Source of the DNA: Flaccisagitta enflata
Lineage: Eukaryota; Chaetognatha; Sagittoidea; Aphragmophora
Assembly (NCBI GenBank): GCA_965153355.1
Contig: OZ231127.1
Location: 85,870,001 to 85,934,000, forward strand
Length of the DNA stretch: 64,000 nucleotides
Reading direction: 5' to 3'
Position 1 is the first letter of the stretch, and each line of letters starts with the position of its first letter. Positions 1 to 12,080 of the stretch are shown one piece after another. The position numbers and the translations under genes were made by a program. Below the pieces are notes generated by a model that saw only the letters and a program-made list of their open reading frames with translations, was not told the DNA's origin and did not search any database.

Positions 1-12
1 TCTAAGGAAAGT

Positions 13-83
13 TAAAGGATAGTTGTGATGCGTCCGGATTAAACATCATTGAGAGCTCCAAAGGCTCTCATCCTTTGTTAATC
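13..83. repeat. dispersed repeat, copy 1
   Basis: The sequence around AAGGATAGTTGTGA and GGCTCTCATCCTTTG recurs in the same orientation at about 47620-47690 with small differences. The shared tract holds a short inverted repeat (GAGAGC...GGCTCTC), so it could be a transposon end or a fragment of one. Bases 84-375 hold nothing I can assign. Confidence 0.5.
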
Positions 84-378
84 AAGTGGTAGAGTAGTTA
101 TGTTGTCCATCTTTCATGAATTAAGAGTAAGTCGCCAAGCGGTCAATATTGGCGAATATGCACTTTGGGTTGGTTCTGAAGGATGGACAGGCAAAGCCTC
201 TTGCAGACTCGCACATCCGCTCTGTCAGAAGCTAGAATCGGAGGTAAAAGCGGAAAAGCTCAAAAACTCATCCACTCATTTCTCAGCTCAAAAGCTCAGT
301 TACAACCTACTCAGACTCAAGTAGAGAAATCGAACTGACGAAGCTCGAAAAAATCAGAGCCCCGGAAAGAAGCAAAGT

Positions 379-760
<382 letters not shown>

Positions 761-1143
761 AAATAGATAGGTGGACAGACAGCGACACAGTTGGACTGAA
801 AGACTAAAACAGAGATTGACAAGAATTCCAAGAGAAAAAAAAACACCTTGAACCAGTTTGACTGGCGTAAAATTGGTAAAGATATGGACCCAGCTAGGAG
901 AGACTGGGGACAGGACTTATCCTTTACAAAGTGGAGTCTGGACTAAGCCATTCACAGGGATTGGACAGATTGACAGCGAAACGGCAGAATACTCAGACTG
1001 TGGGGCTCTGCCGAAGGCGAAGGTAAGATTGACAGGGAGAGAGTAACTGACTGAGGGTGCGTTTCTACTCCGAGCCAGAGCCGCAATTATGAGGCAGGTT
1101 TTGAAATTCGCGTTTTTACCACCCTCATCCTGAAAAAATATTG

Positions 1144-1229
1144 GCCTCTTGCAGGGATCGAACCCATGTTCAAAAGCAATGTCTCCTTAAATTTGAAGCT
1201 TACGCCTTAACCATCTGCGCCACCGAAAC
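1144..1229 (-). tRNA. tRNA-like sequence (pseudogene or SINE head)
   Basis: On the minus strand an A-box-like TGGCGCAGATGG and a B-box GGTTCGATCCC are spaced as in a long-variable-arm (Leu/Ser-type) tRNA, and the total length of 86 bases fits that class. The acceptor stem pairs only in part, and I cannot build a good anticodon stem with T33. It is therefore more likely a decayed tRNA or a tRNA-derived SINE head than a working gene. Confidence 0.35.
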
Positions 1230-1555
1230 TCTTACACAAAAGCTTGAAATTATTATTGGTACAATTGTTTAAGAAAAAGGCAATTGAAGAGGATGGCCAT
1301 TACAGAACTGAACCCCCATAAAGTGATCCAAAGTTCTAGAAACAGCCACCAAAATTCAACCAGTTTGAGAGATTGCTGTAATGGCGTGGCTGGTAACGGC
1401 GTTGACATCAATTTCCATAAAGTCTCTTTCATCAGACAACCCTGCATAGGTTTGATTCTTCCTTGTGTTTTTATTTTTTTCAGGAAGAGTGAAGTAAAAT
1501 CGCGATTTGCAGAACCCACATAAGAATCGTGTTTCTGTCTTTGAGTAGAACCACA

Positions 1556-1965
1556 CCCTGAGACAGACAGAAGCAACAACAGAATGATGCTCAAATTGAC
1601 AGGGTAAGAGTAAGAGACTGAGACAAACAGAAAACTTGGCCGCATACATGGCAAGGCAGTCGTGGACGGTTGAGCTCAAAAATCAGAAATATTTGGTACC
1701 TATGTACTGATGTATTGACGTACCGACACGGCAATGTGTAAAGTCGCGTGTCCGCAACTAAAAACAATGAGATGATATCAAATTGACAGGGAGAAAGTAA
1801 GAGACTGAGACAGACAGAAGCATCAACAGAATGATACTCAAATTGACAGGGAGAGAGTAACTGACTGAGACACACAGAAGCAACAACAGAATGAGACTCA
1901 AATTGACAGAGAGAGAGTATGAGACTGAGACAGACAAAGGCAATAGATTATTGAATGACAGGATG
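1556..1965. repeat. about 60-bp tandem repeat
   Basis: Diverged units carry GACTGAGACAGACAGAAGCA, AACAACAGAATGA and CTCAAATTGACAGGGAGAGA. The array is interrupted at about 1630-1770 by unrelated sequence that includes a short hairpin-tail-like piece (GTCGCGTGTCCGCAACTAAAA at 1743-1763). Bases 1230-1555 and 1966-2254 hold nothing assignable. Confidence 0.7.
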
Positions 1966-2254
1966 ACATTCAAATCAACTCATACCTAGACACTGTAACA
2001 CCATCGAAGAAAAAAGGAGAGTCGGGAAAAACAGAGAAAGACATCAGCATATTGACACATAGATTGACAAAAAAATTCAGATATTAAAGCAAGCTTAACT
2101 ATTGGAGACCGCCAAAATGCGAGAGGCAGGGAGATGGGAAGAGAGACAGTCTTAAAAACAAACAAGGTAAGAAACTCTAGACTGAGGGACACTACCAAGG
2201 AAAAAAAACGTAGAGACCGAGAAAGAGATGCAATAACAAAGTGACATTTAGGGA

Positions 2255-2480
2255 GCGTATCCAGTCACAAACAATCGCGCTCTTAACGGGCCACTCGCTC
2301 GCTCGCTATGCAGCTCCACTTTGCTATACACGCTTTGCTTGCTTGCTCCGTTCACGGGCTTGCTAACTCACTTCGCTCACTCCCACGTGGGACAGTTGAA
2401 ATTCCTGAATATGTGCGCACACTGTAATCGCGTTTCATTGGAACAAACGCGTTTTTCATTTTCACTAGAAACACAACCCT
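2255..2480. repeat. GAGCGAG-rich dispersed repeat, copy 1
   Basis: Short CGCTCGCTCGCTATG-like octamers lie between an ATCGCG/AACGCGTTTTTC motif and TTTTCACTAGAAACA. The same layout occurs at 29540-29820 and, inverted, at 48400-48680. The common edges (AAACGCGTTT...TAGAAAC) suggest terminal inverted repeats of one MITE family. Confidence 0.5.
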
Positions 2481-3560
2481 TAGATTGACAGTAAGGCTGG
2501 AAAAAGATTTCTTCAGGACACCACCAAACTCAAACAATAACGATGAAAACAAACAGAGATTGAGAAAGAGATACAGACGGAGGCAATAACAAGGTAACAC
2601 CTAGATTGACAGAAAGACGGGAACAAATTTCTCCAGGACACCGCCAAATGCAAAAGACAACGATGAAAATGTACAAAGATTGAGGAAGAGTTACAGACAA
2701 AGGCAATAACAAGGTGACACCTAGACTGACAGAAAGACGGGAACAAATTTCTCCAGGACACCGCCAAATGCAAAAGACAACGATGAAAATGTACAGAGAT
2801 TGAGGAAGAGTTACAGACAAAGGCAATAACAAGGTGACACCTAGACTGACAGAAAGACGGGAACAAATTTCTCCAGGACACCGCCAAATGCAAAAGACAA
2901 CGATGACAATGTACAAAGATTGAGGAAGAGTTACAGACAAAGGCAATAACAAGGTGACACCTAGACTGACAGAAAGACGGGAACAAATTTCTCCAGGACA
3001 CCGCCAAATGCAAAAGACAATGATGAAAATGTACAGAGATTGAGGAAGAGATACAGACAGAGGCAATGACAAGGTGACACCTAGACTGACAGAAAGACTG
3101 GAACAAATTCTTCAGGACATCGCAAAACTCAAATGAAAAAGTTGAAAACGTACAGAGATTGAGAGAGAGATACAGACGGAGGCAGTAATAAGGTGACACC
3201 TAGACTGACAGAAAGACGGGAACAAATTTTTCCAGGACACCACCAAACCCAAACGAAAACTATGAAAAGGTACAGAGATTGAGGAAGAGATTGCAACAGA
3301 GGCAATAACTAGGTGACACCTAGACTGACAGAAAGACTGGAACAAATTCTTGAAGACATCGCCAAACTCAAATGAAAAAGATGAAGACATACAGAGATTG
3401 AGAGAGAGATACAGACGGAGGCAATAACAAGGTGACACCTAGACTGACGGAAAGACTTTAACAAATTTCTCCAGGACACCACCAAACTCAAACAAAAACT
3501 ATGAAAACGTGCAGAGACTGAGAAAGAGATACAGACATTTAGATTGACAGAAATACTGGA
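2470..3560. repeat. 120-bp tandem repeat array
   Basis: The unit begins GGCAATAACAAGGTGACACC and repeats every 120 bases in the central part (about 2587, 2707, 2827, 2947, 3067). The outer units are more diverged and have indels. The period is a multiple of three, so reading frames stay open through the array (up to 228 codons on the minus strand). More than one frame is open at once, which speaks against a real protein. Confidence 0.92.
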
Positions 3561-4079
3561 ACAAATTTCGTCAGGACACCGCCAATCGCTATGAAAAAGA
3601 GAAAGATAGAAAGAGAAAAGAAAAAATGAGAGAAAAAATGAAAGAAAGAAAGAAATGGATTTGAAAAACGTCAAAGTTGTGGTGAGGATAAAGAGACAGA
3701 AGGAAAAGGCATAATGGGGTCCCATTTTCTCTCCTTAATGTTCACTGCGATCCAATTTTTAAGGCCAGTTTTCGCTTGTCGAATTTTTACGATTTACCTA
3801 AAAATCATATTCGTTTTACAGTTTTATGTCTGGTCCCCTCCTTTCCCTGTCCCTTTCCTCGTAAAAATCATTTTCGCATTAAAGTAAAGCTTCCCCCCCA
3901 CCCCCCCTCGATCTTCTTCCCAACCGTTCCTCTCTTTCTCCTGAAAATCACTGTTGTATATACAGTTATGTCTCTCGTGTTCCCCCGGGTCGTCCTTCCC
4001 TCTTCCTCAGTGGCGTTGGCTCTGTCCTCCCCATCTCCACAATCTTTTCTCCGGCTTTCTCCACCCTATCTCCACAGTC

Positions 4080-4252
4080 TTTTCTCATAACCAAATGACA
4101 GTTTTGTCCCCCTCACCTGTTTCTCTCTTCACTCAGGGGGAAAGCTTTGTCCTCCGCATCTCCACAGTCTTTTCTCATAACCAAATGACAGTTTTGTCCC
4201 CCTCGCCTGTTTCTATCTACCCTCAGGGGGAAAGCTTTGTCCTCCGCATCTT
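4080..4252. repeat. 88-bp direct repeat, two units
   Basis: TTTTCTCATAACCAAATGAC is followed by CAGTTTTGTCCCCCTC and CAGGGGGAAAGCTTTGTCC in two consecutive copies. Bases 3561-4079 hold a short GAAA tract and otherwise nothing assignable. Confidence 0.8.
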
Positions 4253-4371
4253 GTGCGTCACTTTTCGTTACCTTTCCATCCGGTTCACCCTTTTCAATGC
4301 ACGTTGCTTCTCATCTACCTCTTCCCCACTCTCTTTGGGGGGCTCCAGATGTGTCTGCGATGACAGCACCT

Positions 4372-4876
4372 CCTAAGTCCTTAGGTACCAAGACCTTCCA
4401 TCTCTCTGTCATGAAAGTGTCTCTCAAAGTCTCTCTAGACCTTCCATCTCCTTTACCCGTGGCTAACCTACTCAACAGATCTCCCAAGACCTTCCATCTC
4501 TCTGTCATGACTGTGTCTCTCTAAGTCCTAAGGTCCCTAGACCTTCCATCTCTCTGTCATGAAAGTGTCTCTCAAAGTCTCTCTAGACCTTCCATCTCCT
4601 TTACCCGTGGCTAACCTACTCAACAGATCTCCCAAGACCTTCCATCTCTCTGTCATGACTGTGTCTCTCTAAGTCCTAAGGTCCCTAGACCTTCCATCTC
4701 TCTGTCATGAAAGTGTCTCTCAAAGTCTCTCTAGACCTTCCATCTCCTTTACCCGTGGCTAACCTGCTCAACAGATGTCCCTAGACCTTCCATCTCTCTG
4801 TCATGAAAATGTCTCTCAAAGTCTCTCTAGACCTTCCATCTCCTTTTCCCGTGGCTAACCTGTTCAACAGATGTCA
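4372..4876. repeat. 149-bp tandem repeat array
   Basis: The unit contains TGTCATGAAAGTGTCTCTC (about 4407, 4556, 4705, with a shorter last unit near 4800) and CCCGTGGCTAACCT. There are about 3.3 copies. No coding potential is visible beyond frame openness due to the repeat. Confidence 0.92.
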
Positions 4877-5057
4877 CCAGAAGGAGTCCGCGGGGATGAG
4901 ATTTGATGGAGGAGGAGAAAGAAGAGAGAATGGGTTTGAACATAAAAGGAAAAAGATGGAAGAAGTGGAAGAGTGGAAGGGAAGGAGTAGAGGGGTTGGT
5001 ATAAAATGACTAAGCAGGGGGTAGATAGGAAGGAAGGGATTTAATGAAAGAGGGGCC

Positions 5058-5394
5058 CAGGGGCGTATTAGAGCAAAGATTTTTGGGACAACAAGCCCTC
5101 ATATGTGCCCTAATGAATTTTGTGTCCCAACGGAAAGTAATTGGCAATTTCCCTTTTATCTTTGTCAAATTAAAGTATGAGGATTGAGGAATTTATACAA
5201 GTAATTGAGCAACTAATCTAGCTTATTCAACTCAATGGCATAATTTACTATATGATTAGATAAAAAGAACTTAAATTGTAACAAATATGATATTAGATAT
5301 GTGAAATCCTTGTCTTGATTCTTGTTTGTCTCTCAGGCATTTGTGTTTGACAGTAGCAGCTGCTGCCCCTGACGCCCCGTCCAATACGCCTCTG
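5058..5394. mobile_element. hAT-like MITE (CAGGGGCGTATT termini)
   Basis: The ends are CAGGGGCGTATTAGAG on the left and an imperfect inverted match (GACGCCCCGTCCAATACGCC, ending TCTG) on the right. The 8-bp flanks GAGGGGCC and CAAGGGCC match at 6 of 8 positions, consistent with an old target duplication. Internal GGGACAACAAGCC and GTGTCCCAACG match the better-preserved copy at 21014-21679. No transposase is encoded. Confidence 0.7.
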
Positions 5395-6657
5395 CAAGGG
5401 CCATAAGTAGGGTGGTCGGAGGTTTGGGTCAAATTGCGCTTGAAGAAAATAAAGAGAGACTAGAAGAGAAAGAAAAGATAAGAAAAGGACGAAGAGACCA
5501 AGAGAAACTAAATACAATGTCGTGGGAGTGGGTGGAAGGCCAAGAGACAGGAGAATCTGCAAGAAAAAATATGAATCAAACATTTTACAGTATAGGTGAG
5601 GATTTTATGGAAAATAGCGGGAATAGGAGAGAGATTGAAAATGATTGTTTTTATAACCTGGAGCTCACCCACTCTTAACCTGGAAATAACAAATTCTACA
5701 CAAAAAAAGGATAAGCTTAACAAAAGAGTGGCAAGACCGAAATAAAAGAAGGAAAATATGGTTTTGGAGCGCATTGGCCTGATCAAAGAAGAAAGGACAA
5801 GAGGAGAGTTGGGGTTGGGGAAGGGACTGAGGGGAGAGGACTGGTGGCGGGAGGAGGGAGAGGGCGGGTTGGGGTAAAGGATCCAAATGATAAAGTTAGT
5901 ATGCAGGCAGTCCCGAGAAAGCGCCCCTTATTCTCAAGCGGAATCCCCGCAGCAAAATAACCAAATAAAAACGTCCATTTGGCGAAAGTGAAAAAAAAGA
6001 GCCAAAGAAAGCGAAGAAAACAAACAAAATACAGAATAGAAAGGAGAAAAAGAAAACAACCACGTGATTTCCTGATTTCCCCCCCCCCCTACCCCCGCCA
6101 CCTTTTTCAAGGTAGTCAATCTACTTTTCGGACTTTTCTTGCTCTGCACTTCGATCAGTACATCTTTCTGTCTTAATGTTCTCGCAATTAATCTCGTTTC
6201 TGTTTTTTCACTCTCTGTTTTTTCCCCTATTTTTTCTTTTTAAGTTTTCCTCAATTTGTTCTGGTCCTCTTTCTTTATCACTCTCTATAAATCCAATTCA
6301 TTCTTTCTTTTCTTTTATCTCATTCATTTTCAGTCGCTTGTCATAAGATGAGGAGGGTGTGTCCGTCTGTACGAAGGTTAATAATGTGAAAATTTGGACG
6401 ACGCGTAGTTGACTGAAATAGCGATTTTGGAGCATTATGACCCCTGCCCAGCTACATTACAGCCCCCGCCCCCTCACTGCCTCCGCCCCTGCCCAGTGAC
6501 ATTACAGCCCCCGCCCCACTTACTGCCCCAGCCTGCTCACATTACTGCCTCTGCCCTATCTCTTTCTTTCTGGCTTTTCACACGATTTCCATCATCTCTT
6601 TCTTTTTCTTCACCCTCCTTGATCTTGCTCCTCCATTCTTTCTTATTTCCTAACCCT
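5395..6657. other. stretch without recognisable gene
   Basis: A purine-rich stretch (5800-5880), a polyC tract (about 6078-6090) and two CCCTGCCCAG..ACATTACAGCCCC units (about 6440-6550) are visible. No exon with splice sites was found. Confidence 0.5.
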
Positions 6658-6660
6658 CTG

Positions 6661-6740
<80 letters not shown>

Positions 6741-6756
6741 TATTTCTTTCTTTCTC
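6658..6756. repeat. (TTTC)n microsatellite
   Basis: About 24 near-perfect TTTC units. Confidence 0.97.
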
Positions 6757-6896
6757 ACTTAGCCGTCTTTCTATTGTTTACTTTTGTTTGGGCCTAACGT
6801 GGAATTACTAGACCTCGGTCGCGCGGGCAGAGGATTACTCTCAAATTGATCATGAAAATGGGGAAAATGGAGAGTATCAGCCATTCTCTCCTTTTT

Positions 6897-7440
6897 CGGC
6901 AGCGGCCACAAAGGAGACAAAATCCTGTAGAACAAAGGGGGGCTTTTATTTGTTCTTTCATCCGCCCGCCCATCTGTTTGTCCATTCATTCCCCCCCCCT
7001 TTGGCCTCTGATTAGGCCTCTGACTCTGAGACTTCATATCTCAGGCCTCAAACCAGCCCTCTCAGGCCTCAAACCAGCCCTCACAGGCCTCAAATCAGCC
7101 TTCTCAGACTCCTGATCAACCCTTTCAGATCTCAAGTCATCCCTCTCACGCCACAAATCAGCCCTCACAGGCCTCAAGGGAACCCTCAAACGCCTCAAAT
7201 GCGCCTACTCACTCTCTGGTCTAAAATCAGTTCTCATAGGCCTAATATCAGTCTTCTCGGGCTTCAAGTTAGCACTCACTGGCCTCAAAACAGTCTAATC
7301 AGGCCTCAAATTCTCCCACGGGTGCATAAACGAAAGTCCCTCTTCTTATTTTGTCCCCTTTGGGACCCCTGCCCTGCTTCCCTCCACTCAAATTTACGAT
7401 GGCCTAAAGCAGGGCAACGGGTATCGCTGACCACATATTG
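6897..7440. mobile_element. foldback element with minisatellite core, copy 1
   Basis: The left arm GGCAGCGGCCACAAAGGAGA and the right arm (CTCTTCTTATTTTGTCCCC) are imperfect inverted repeats. Between them lies a 24-bp-class minisatellite (CAGGCCTCAAACCAGCCCTC). A tail on the right reads CAGGGCAACGGGTATCGCTG. The same plan occurs at 26508, 30214, 34286, 51852, 53696 and 56405. Confidence 0.7.
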
Positions 7441-7560
7441 CCCTTGGGCGACTGGTTTAACTTAGAATGTGGAAATGTTCGAATTTCATACCGCTTCAAC
7501 TTTTGAAACTTGGTTATCCCACCCACCAAAATGGAAGCTTCTGCCACTTCCACATCTTTA

Positions 7561-8242
7561 CAGTCTGTGGACAAAACGGTATTTGTAGATATGTCAGCAG
7601 TTTGGCATATCTCAACGTGTTGAAATCTCTCATTCTAGCACATTTCAATGCATTGAGATCTCTCGTTCTGGTATATTTCAACGCGTTGAGATCTTTCATT
7701 CTACAGATTGAATGAAAAAACAACGGGAGCAGTCCAATAGTGTGACCCAAATCTATAGCAGTACCCCCTACAGCCCATTCAGGAGGTGCTATATGGTCAT
7801 GTATGGTACCAATCAAAAGCTTATGTTAATACAAGTGGCGCGATCGGAGCGATTTGGAAAATTCAGCTCAGTTCATGAGATACAGCTCTTGAAAGGGTCA
7901 AAATTAGCTGTTTTGAAGGGTGTTGAAAAAAGCCGGTATCTCCGTAAATAGGAGGAAATTGAGAAATCGCTTCGATGGCGCCACTTATATCAACATAAGC
8001 ACTTGATTGATACCCTATTTGACCTCATATCACTTACTGTATGGGCTGTAGGGGGTACCGCTATAGATTGGGGTAACTTCTCGCGACTGCTCTCGTTGTA
8101 TTTTCATGCAGTCTGTACAAGATTTATCTCAGTAGAATAAGAGATCTCAACATATGGAAATATGCCACAATGAGAGATATCAATGCGTTGAGAATTGCCA
8201 AACTGCTGACATATCTACAAATACCGTAATATCCATAGACTG
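7561..8242. mobile_element. long-TIR MITE, TSD TTTA
   Basis: The first and last roughly 200 bases are imperfect inverted repeats, starting CAGTCTGTGGACAAAACGG. TTTA flanks both ends (7557-7560 and 8243-8246). The first bases match the ends of the 8-kb element at 11051-19072 (CAGTCTATGGACAAAACGA), so it is probably mobilised by the same kind of transposase. It encodes no protein that I recognise. Confidence 0.85.
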
Positions 8243-9141
8243 TTTATCTTTAGTATTGCTTTACCATCCCGCTCCAAGTTAAAACTTCGTTCATTTTTAA
8301 CGTTCATTTCATGCCACATAACTTTTTTACATCTTCTGTAACTCTGTCGCTTCCCACGATGAAATTCCCAGCTAAACGAAGCGCGAACTCTCCGCCACGG
8401 CCTAAATTTCCCGTCCTTACGCCATTTCACTTCCTAACGTCTGTTTGAAAGTGTCTGTGAGTCGGTCTGCAGGTCCATCCGTCAAATCAAAATTATCCAT
8501 CCATTCATCTGTCCATTCGTCCCTCCAGCGTCCAATTTCACCTCTCCAAAGAAATTCAGTTCTCGAGGGGTTTTTATTGTCAAATAAATGTGTCACGGAT
8601 CATAGCAAGACCATCATTCTATCAGCCAGATCTGTTCAAAAGTATGCACTGCTCTAAACAGACAGTGTATTTGACCAACAGGTGAACTGAAAGTCCGATC
8701 AGTCAACTAACCAACCGACATCGACCAATAGCAACCATTAAAATTATATCTACGCGACTGAAAAAAAAACGAATTGGACACATAAAAATGAAATGAACGC
8801 ATAACTTGACTCATAACTTACCACCAAAATCTGCGAACCGTGCGGAGGTTTTTCCTGTAGCATTCCCTCTCTTTTTTATGACGAATTACCTTGATGAAGA
8901 TTCGGGCTGAATTTCTCGGAATCTCGAAATGTAAGAACTTTACGACTTCCTTAGAGAGAACATCCATCGCTTCACTCGTTTCAAGGACTTAAGCGCTTGG
9001 ATGGAGGGAACTCTTGAAAATGGGGGGGAGGTGAAAGGGGGGGGGCGTGGAGGGGGGGGGCCTGGAGGGGGTTGGGGAGTGGCAACATATTTCAGGCGCT
9101 GGCCGGTGGTGGTTATGTTGCACGATGGTTTAGAGACCCAG
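8243..9141. other. stretch without recognisable gene, with G-rich tract
   Basis: Bases 9020-9077 contain several runs of five or more G on the plus strand and could form a G-quadruplex. The rest shows no feature I can name. Confidence 0.5.
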
Positions 9142-9223
9142 AGCAAAGGAAAAATACCCCTTATCCACTTTCGAACCGATCAAAATCACCCTAAAAAGCC
9201 GCCATTCATCTACGGCTATGGTG
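9142..9223 (+). CDS. orphan exon resembling prolyl oligopeptidase (S9A)
   Basis: Open frame read from the acceptor-like CCCAG (9137-9141). It encodes SKGKIPLIHF, then about a dozen residues, then PPFIYGYGG, and meets a donor-like GTGGGT at 9224. In prolyl oligopeptidases a KIPMFIV-type strand followed by LLYGYGGF opens the alpha/beta-hydrolase domain; this segment has both motifs at about the right distance. No catalytic Ser, Asp or His exon was found nearby. It is either one exon of a large split gene or a pseudogene scrap. The frame stays open on both sides, so the boundaries are inferred. Confidence 0.42.
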
Positions 9224-9905
9224 GTGGGTATTGTGCGACAAGCAAGAAATGTAGATGGATTAATAAACGGTTAGTAATCTTGGTTTTGCCGGTAGAAAGA
9301 TGGGTTTTTTTCGGTGTTGATGGCTGATGGTATCATGAAGAGACAGGAAAAGGGATTTATCTGAGGATTCTCTTATTATTACCTCAGGATGTTAAGCTAG
9401 ATAAATATGTCCAGTACGATGGTTGAACTAAACGTTGTGTACTAAGAGTTTAAGGGATTCTGTCCTTTAAGGGTATGGTTTCTTTGCTATGTTACCCTCG
9501 AATAATTTGTTGAATTTCGGTTACACAGGCAACTATCAATTGCCCTCGATTACTTTTGGTGAGCAGTTTGTTTTTGGGATAGATTGAGAAAGAATTTTTT
9601 TCCGAAACTTTTTTATGTAAAACTGGGAGTGGTTCGCGTGTGAATTAGTCAGTGAGGGTCCATAAGGCCCTCTTCCACTCATTTCAGTGAGGGATATTGT
9701 TCCAGTTATCATACCCACTCTCCACCATCACACAAAAGGGAAAACCCAAAGTGGCGGCAAAAAAAAATAAACATAGACAAGAAAAAAAGATCAACTGAGA
9801 GTAAATCTGCAAGATCGAAGGAAAGGCAGGAAAACAGAGCAAACACCAAACAAATTTGATTGTGGGAGATTCTCCCATGGCCTGGCATAGTCAACCTTAC
9901 ATATT
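9224..9905. other. stretch without recognisable gene
   Basis: The segment at about 9640-9700 (AGTCAGTGAGGGTCCATAAG and following) is similar to 47945-48015 and may be a dispersed repeat. Nothing else could be named. Confidence 0.4.
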
Positions 9906-9962
9906 TAGTTGCGTGCACGCGACTCTATACCCAGTTTCGTCTGTCCGTCGGTCCGTTGGCCA
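9906..9962 (-). mobile_element. hairpin-tail repeat fragment (HINE-like)
   Basis: TTAGTTGCGTGCACGCGACT followed by CCGTCGGTCCGTTGG is the inverted 3' tail of the hairpin-tailed family (hairpin plus ACGG/GACC units). The rest of the element is missing or unrecognisable. Confidence 0.55.
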
Positions 9963-10037
9963 AACTTACAATACATTTCCGGCGTTTTTGCGGTCTTTGG
10001 CCTCACGGCACTTGTCCTAACACTCTGATGACCTGTC

Positions 10038-10099
<62 letters not shown>

Positions 10100-10125
10100 C
10101 CACAACCACAACCACAACCACAACC

Positions 10126-10162
<37 letters not shown>

Positions 10163-10190
10163 CCACAACCACAACAACAACAACAACAGC

Positions 10191-10230
<40 letters not shown>

Positions 10231-10231
10231 G
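10038..10231. repeat. (CAA)n microsatellite with (CCACAA) interruptions
   Basis: A CAA run with two blocks of ACCACA. It would read as polyglutamine on the plus strand, but no coding context surrounds it. Confidence 0.97.
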
Positions 10232-10383
10232 ATAAAGAATTCTTGGATTGTGTCAGGGTAGAAACGGATAAGATGGAATGACAAAGTTAGAGGTTGACCA
10301 ATACAAATGCGTCTCATCAAAACTAACTCACGTGCAAGCGTTAGGGTTCAAATACATCGGAAACAGAAGAGAGGATGGAAGAG

Positions 10384-10843
<460 letters not shown>

Positions 10844-11050
10844 AGTGGGTCTCGTAGTAACAAATCAGAATGGCGGATATAAGCATAAATCGCTCATTTT
10901 TGGAACGTGGCGCAACGACGACTTTTGACCTCTTTACGATCGCAGCGCCAAAGTGGGACCAAACGGACAAAAGACAAAACTACTGAGAATATAACTCTGG
11001 AACCGAGACAAAAGACAAAGCGGAACTCAAGACATTTACTCAGGCATTTA

Positions 11051-11250
11051 CAGTCTATGGACAAAACGAGGATGGTAGATTTTGCTGATCACTGGTAAGA
11101 TGCTGAGACGAGATCTATTTTAAAATGTAGGCGTATAACTGCCTTGTAGAAAATTACTAAGGACAGAAACAAACTAACCGGAGAACGATTACTACAGGGA
11201 GGCCATCTGAAATCAAGAAAAGAACTTCTTACGAATTGAAAGCAAATGTC
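11051..11250 (+). repeat. left terminal inverted repeat of the 8-kb element
   Basis: Starts CAGTCTATGGACAAAACGA and ends GAATTGAAAGCAAATGTC. It pairs with 18873-19072 over its whole length with scattered substitutions. Confidence 0.85.
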
Positions 11251-11359
11251 GGCATAAAGTCGCTGAGTCGGCCAGAGGACGGTCAAATTCATCTCAGATG
11301 GGGGCCCCAGGCCCCAGGGAGGCCCGTATGGGCGCCGCGCCCGATATATATCAAAATAC

Positions 11360-11500
11360 AACAAGGCCGGATACACGGCCACCAGTTGCGGACGGGTGGG
11401 CAGGGGCGTTTTCTCACATTTCAACTCGAGCGTGACGGACGGACCAACGGACCAACGGACGGACAAAGCCTCTTTTAGAGTTGCGTGTCCGCAACTAAAA
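11360..11500 (+). mobile_element. hairpin-tailed repeat, short form
   Basis: The 5' end is ACAAGGCCGGATACACGGCC, followed by GCGGACGGGTGGGCAGGGGC, ACTCGAGCGTGACGG, (GGACCAAC) units, and a 3' hairpin TTGCGTGTCCGCAACTAAAA. It is the best short copy of the family and an inverted near-match of 27841-28006. It lies inside the 8-kb transposon. Confidence 0.8.
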
Positions 11501-11615
11501 AGGCCAGAGAAGAAGAACAGAAAGGAGAAAACAAGTGACGCGACGCGGGGTCACTATATCATTGCAGAGTTGGTGGGCAGGGGCATCTAATCCCCAGCCT
11601 CGCCCTAACTCCCCT

Positions 11616-11618
<3 letters not shown>

Positions 11619-11690
<72 letters not shown>
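11619..11690. repeat. (CA)n microsatellite
   Basis: About 34 uninterrupted CA units. Confidence 0.97.
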
Positions 11691-11691
<1 letters not shown>

Positions 11692-11704
11692 ACAACTGAA
11701 GCAT

Positions 11705-11836
11705 CGGAAACGAGCGTTTTTGCGTTTTCAACTCGAGCGTGATGGACGGACCAACGGACCAATGGACCAACAGACCGATGGACCGACGGTCTGATGGACT
11801 GATGGACCAACGGACCGATGGAGGCATCTAAAAAGG
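11705..11836 (+). mobile_element. hairpin-tailed repeat, 3' part
   Basis: CGTTTTTGCGTTTTCAACTC, GAGCGTGATGG and a run of (GGACCAAC/GGACCGAT) units end at GGAGGCATCTAAAAAGG. The end resembles the GATGCGT subfamily (27525, 31668, 48089). Confidence 0.65.
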
Positions 11837-11988
11837 AGAGGAAGAAAAAAAAATACTTCAATACGTTTTTAAGGCAGTAAATTTACAGTTTAAAGTGGAA
11901 AATATAGAAATTCCTCTGGCCGTCTCTTTCAAAAAGTCGTAAGAGGAAATTGTCTTCATGTTTGCTGGATACGTGTGATTCAACGGAA

Positions 11989-12004
11989 CAACAACAACAA
12001 CAAT

Positions 12005-12078
<74 letters not shown>

Positions 12079-12080
12079 CG
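11989..12080. repeat. (CAA)n microsatellite next to an exon
   Basis: A near-pure CAA run that ends directly at the open frame of the following exon. Confidence 0.97.

Noticed and set aside
1144-1229. Functional tRNA-Leu or tRNA-Ser gene
   Set aside because: The anticodon stem and U33 cannot be formed and the acceptor stem is incomplete.
2470-3560. CRISPR-like array
   Set aside because: Units are 120 bp with no short repeat/unique spacer alternation; it is a simple tandem repeat in eukaryotic DNA.
10038-10231. Polyglutamine protein
   Set aside because: A pure CAA microsatellite with no coding context or splice sites around it.
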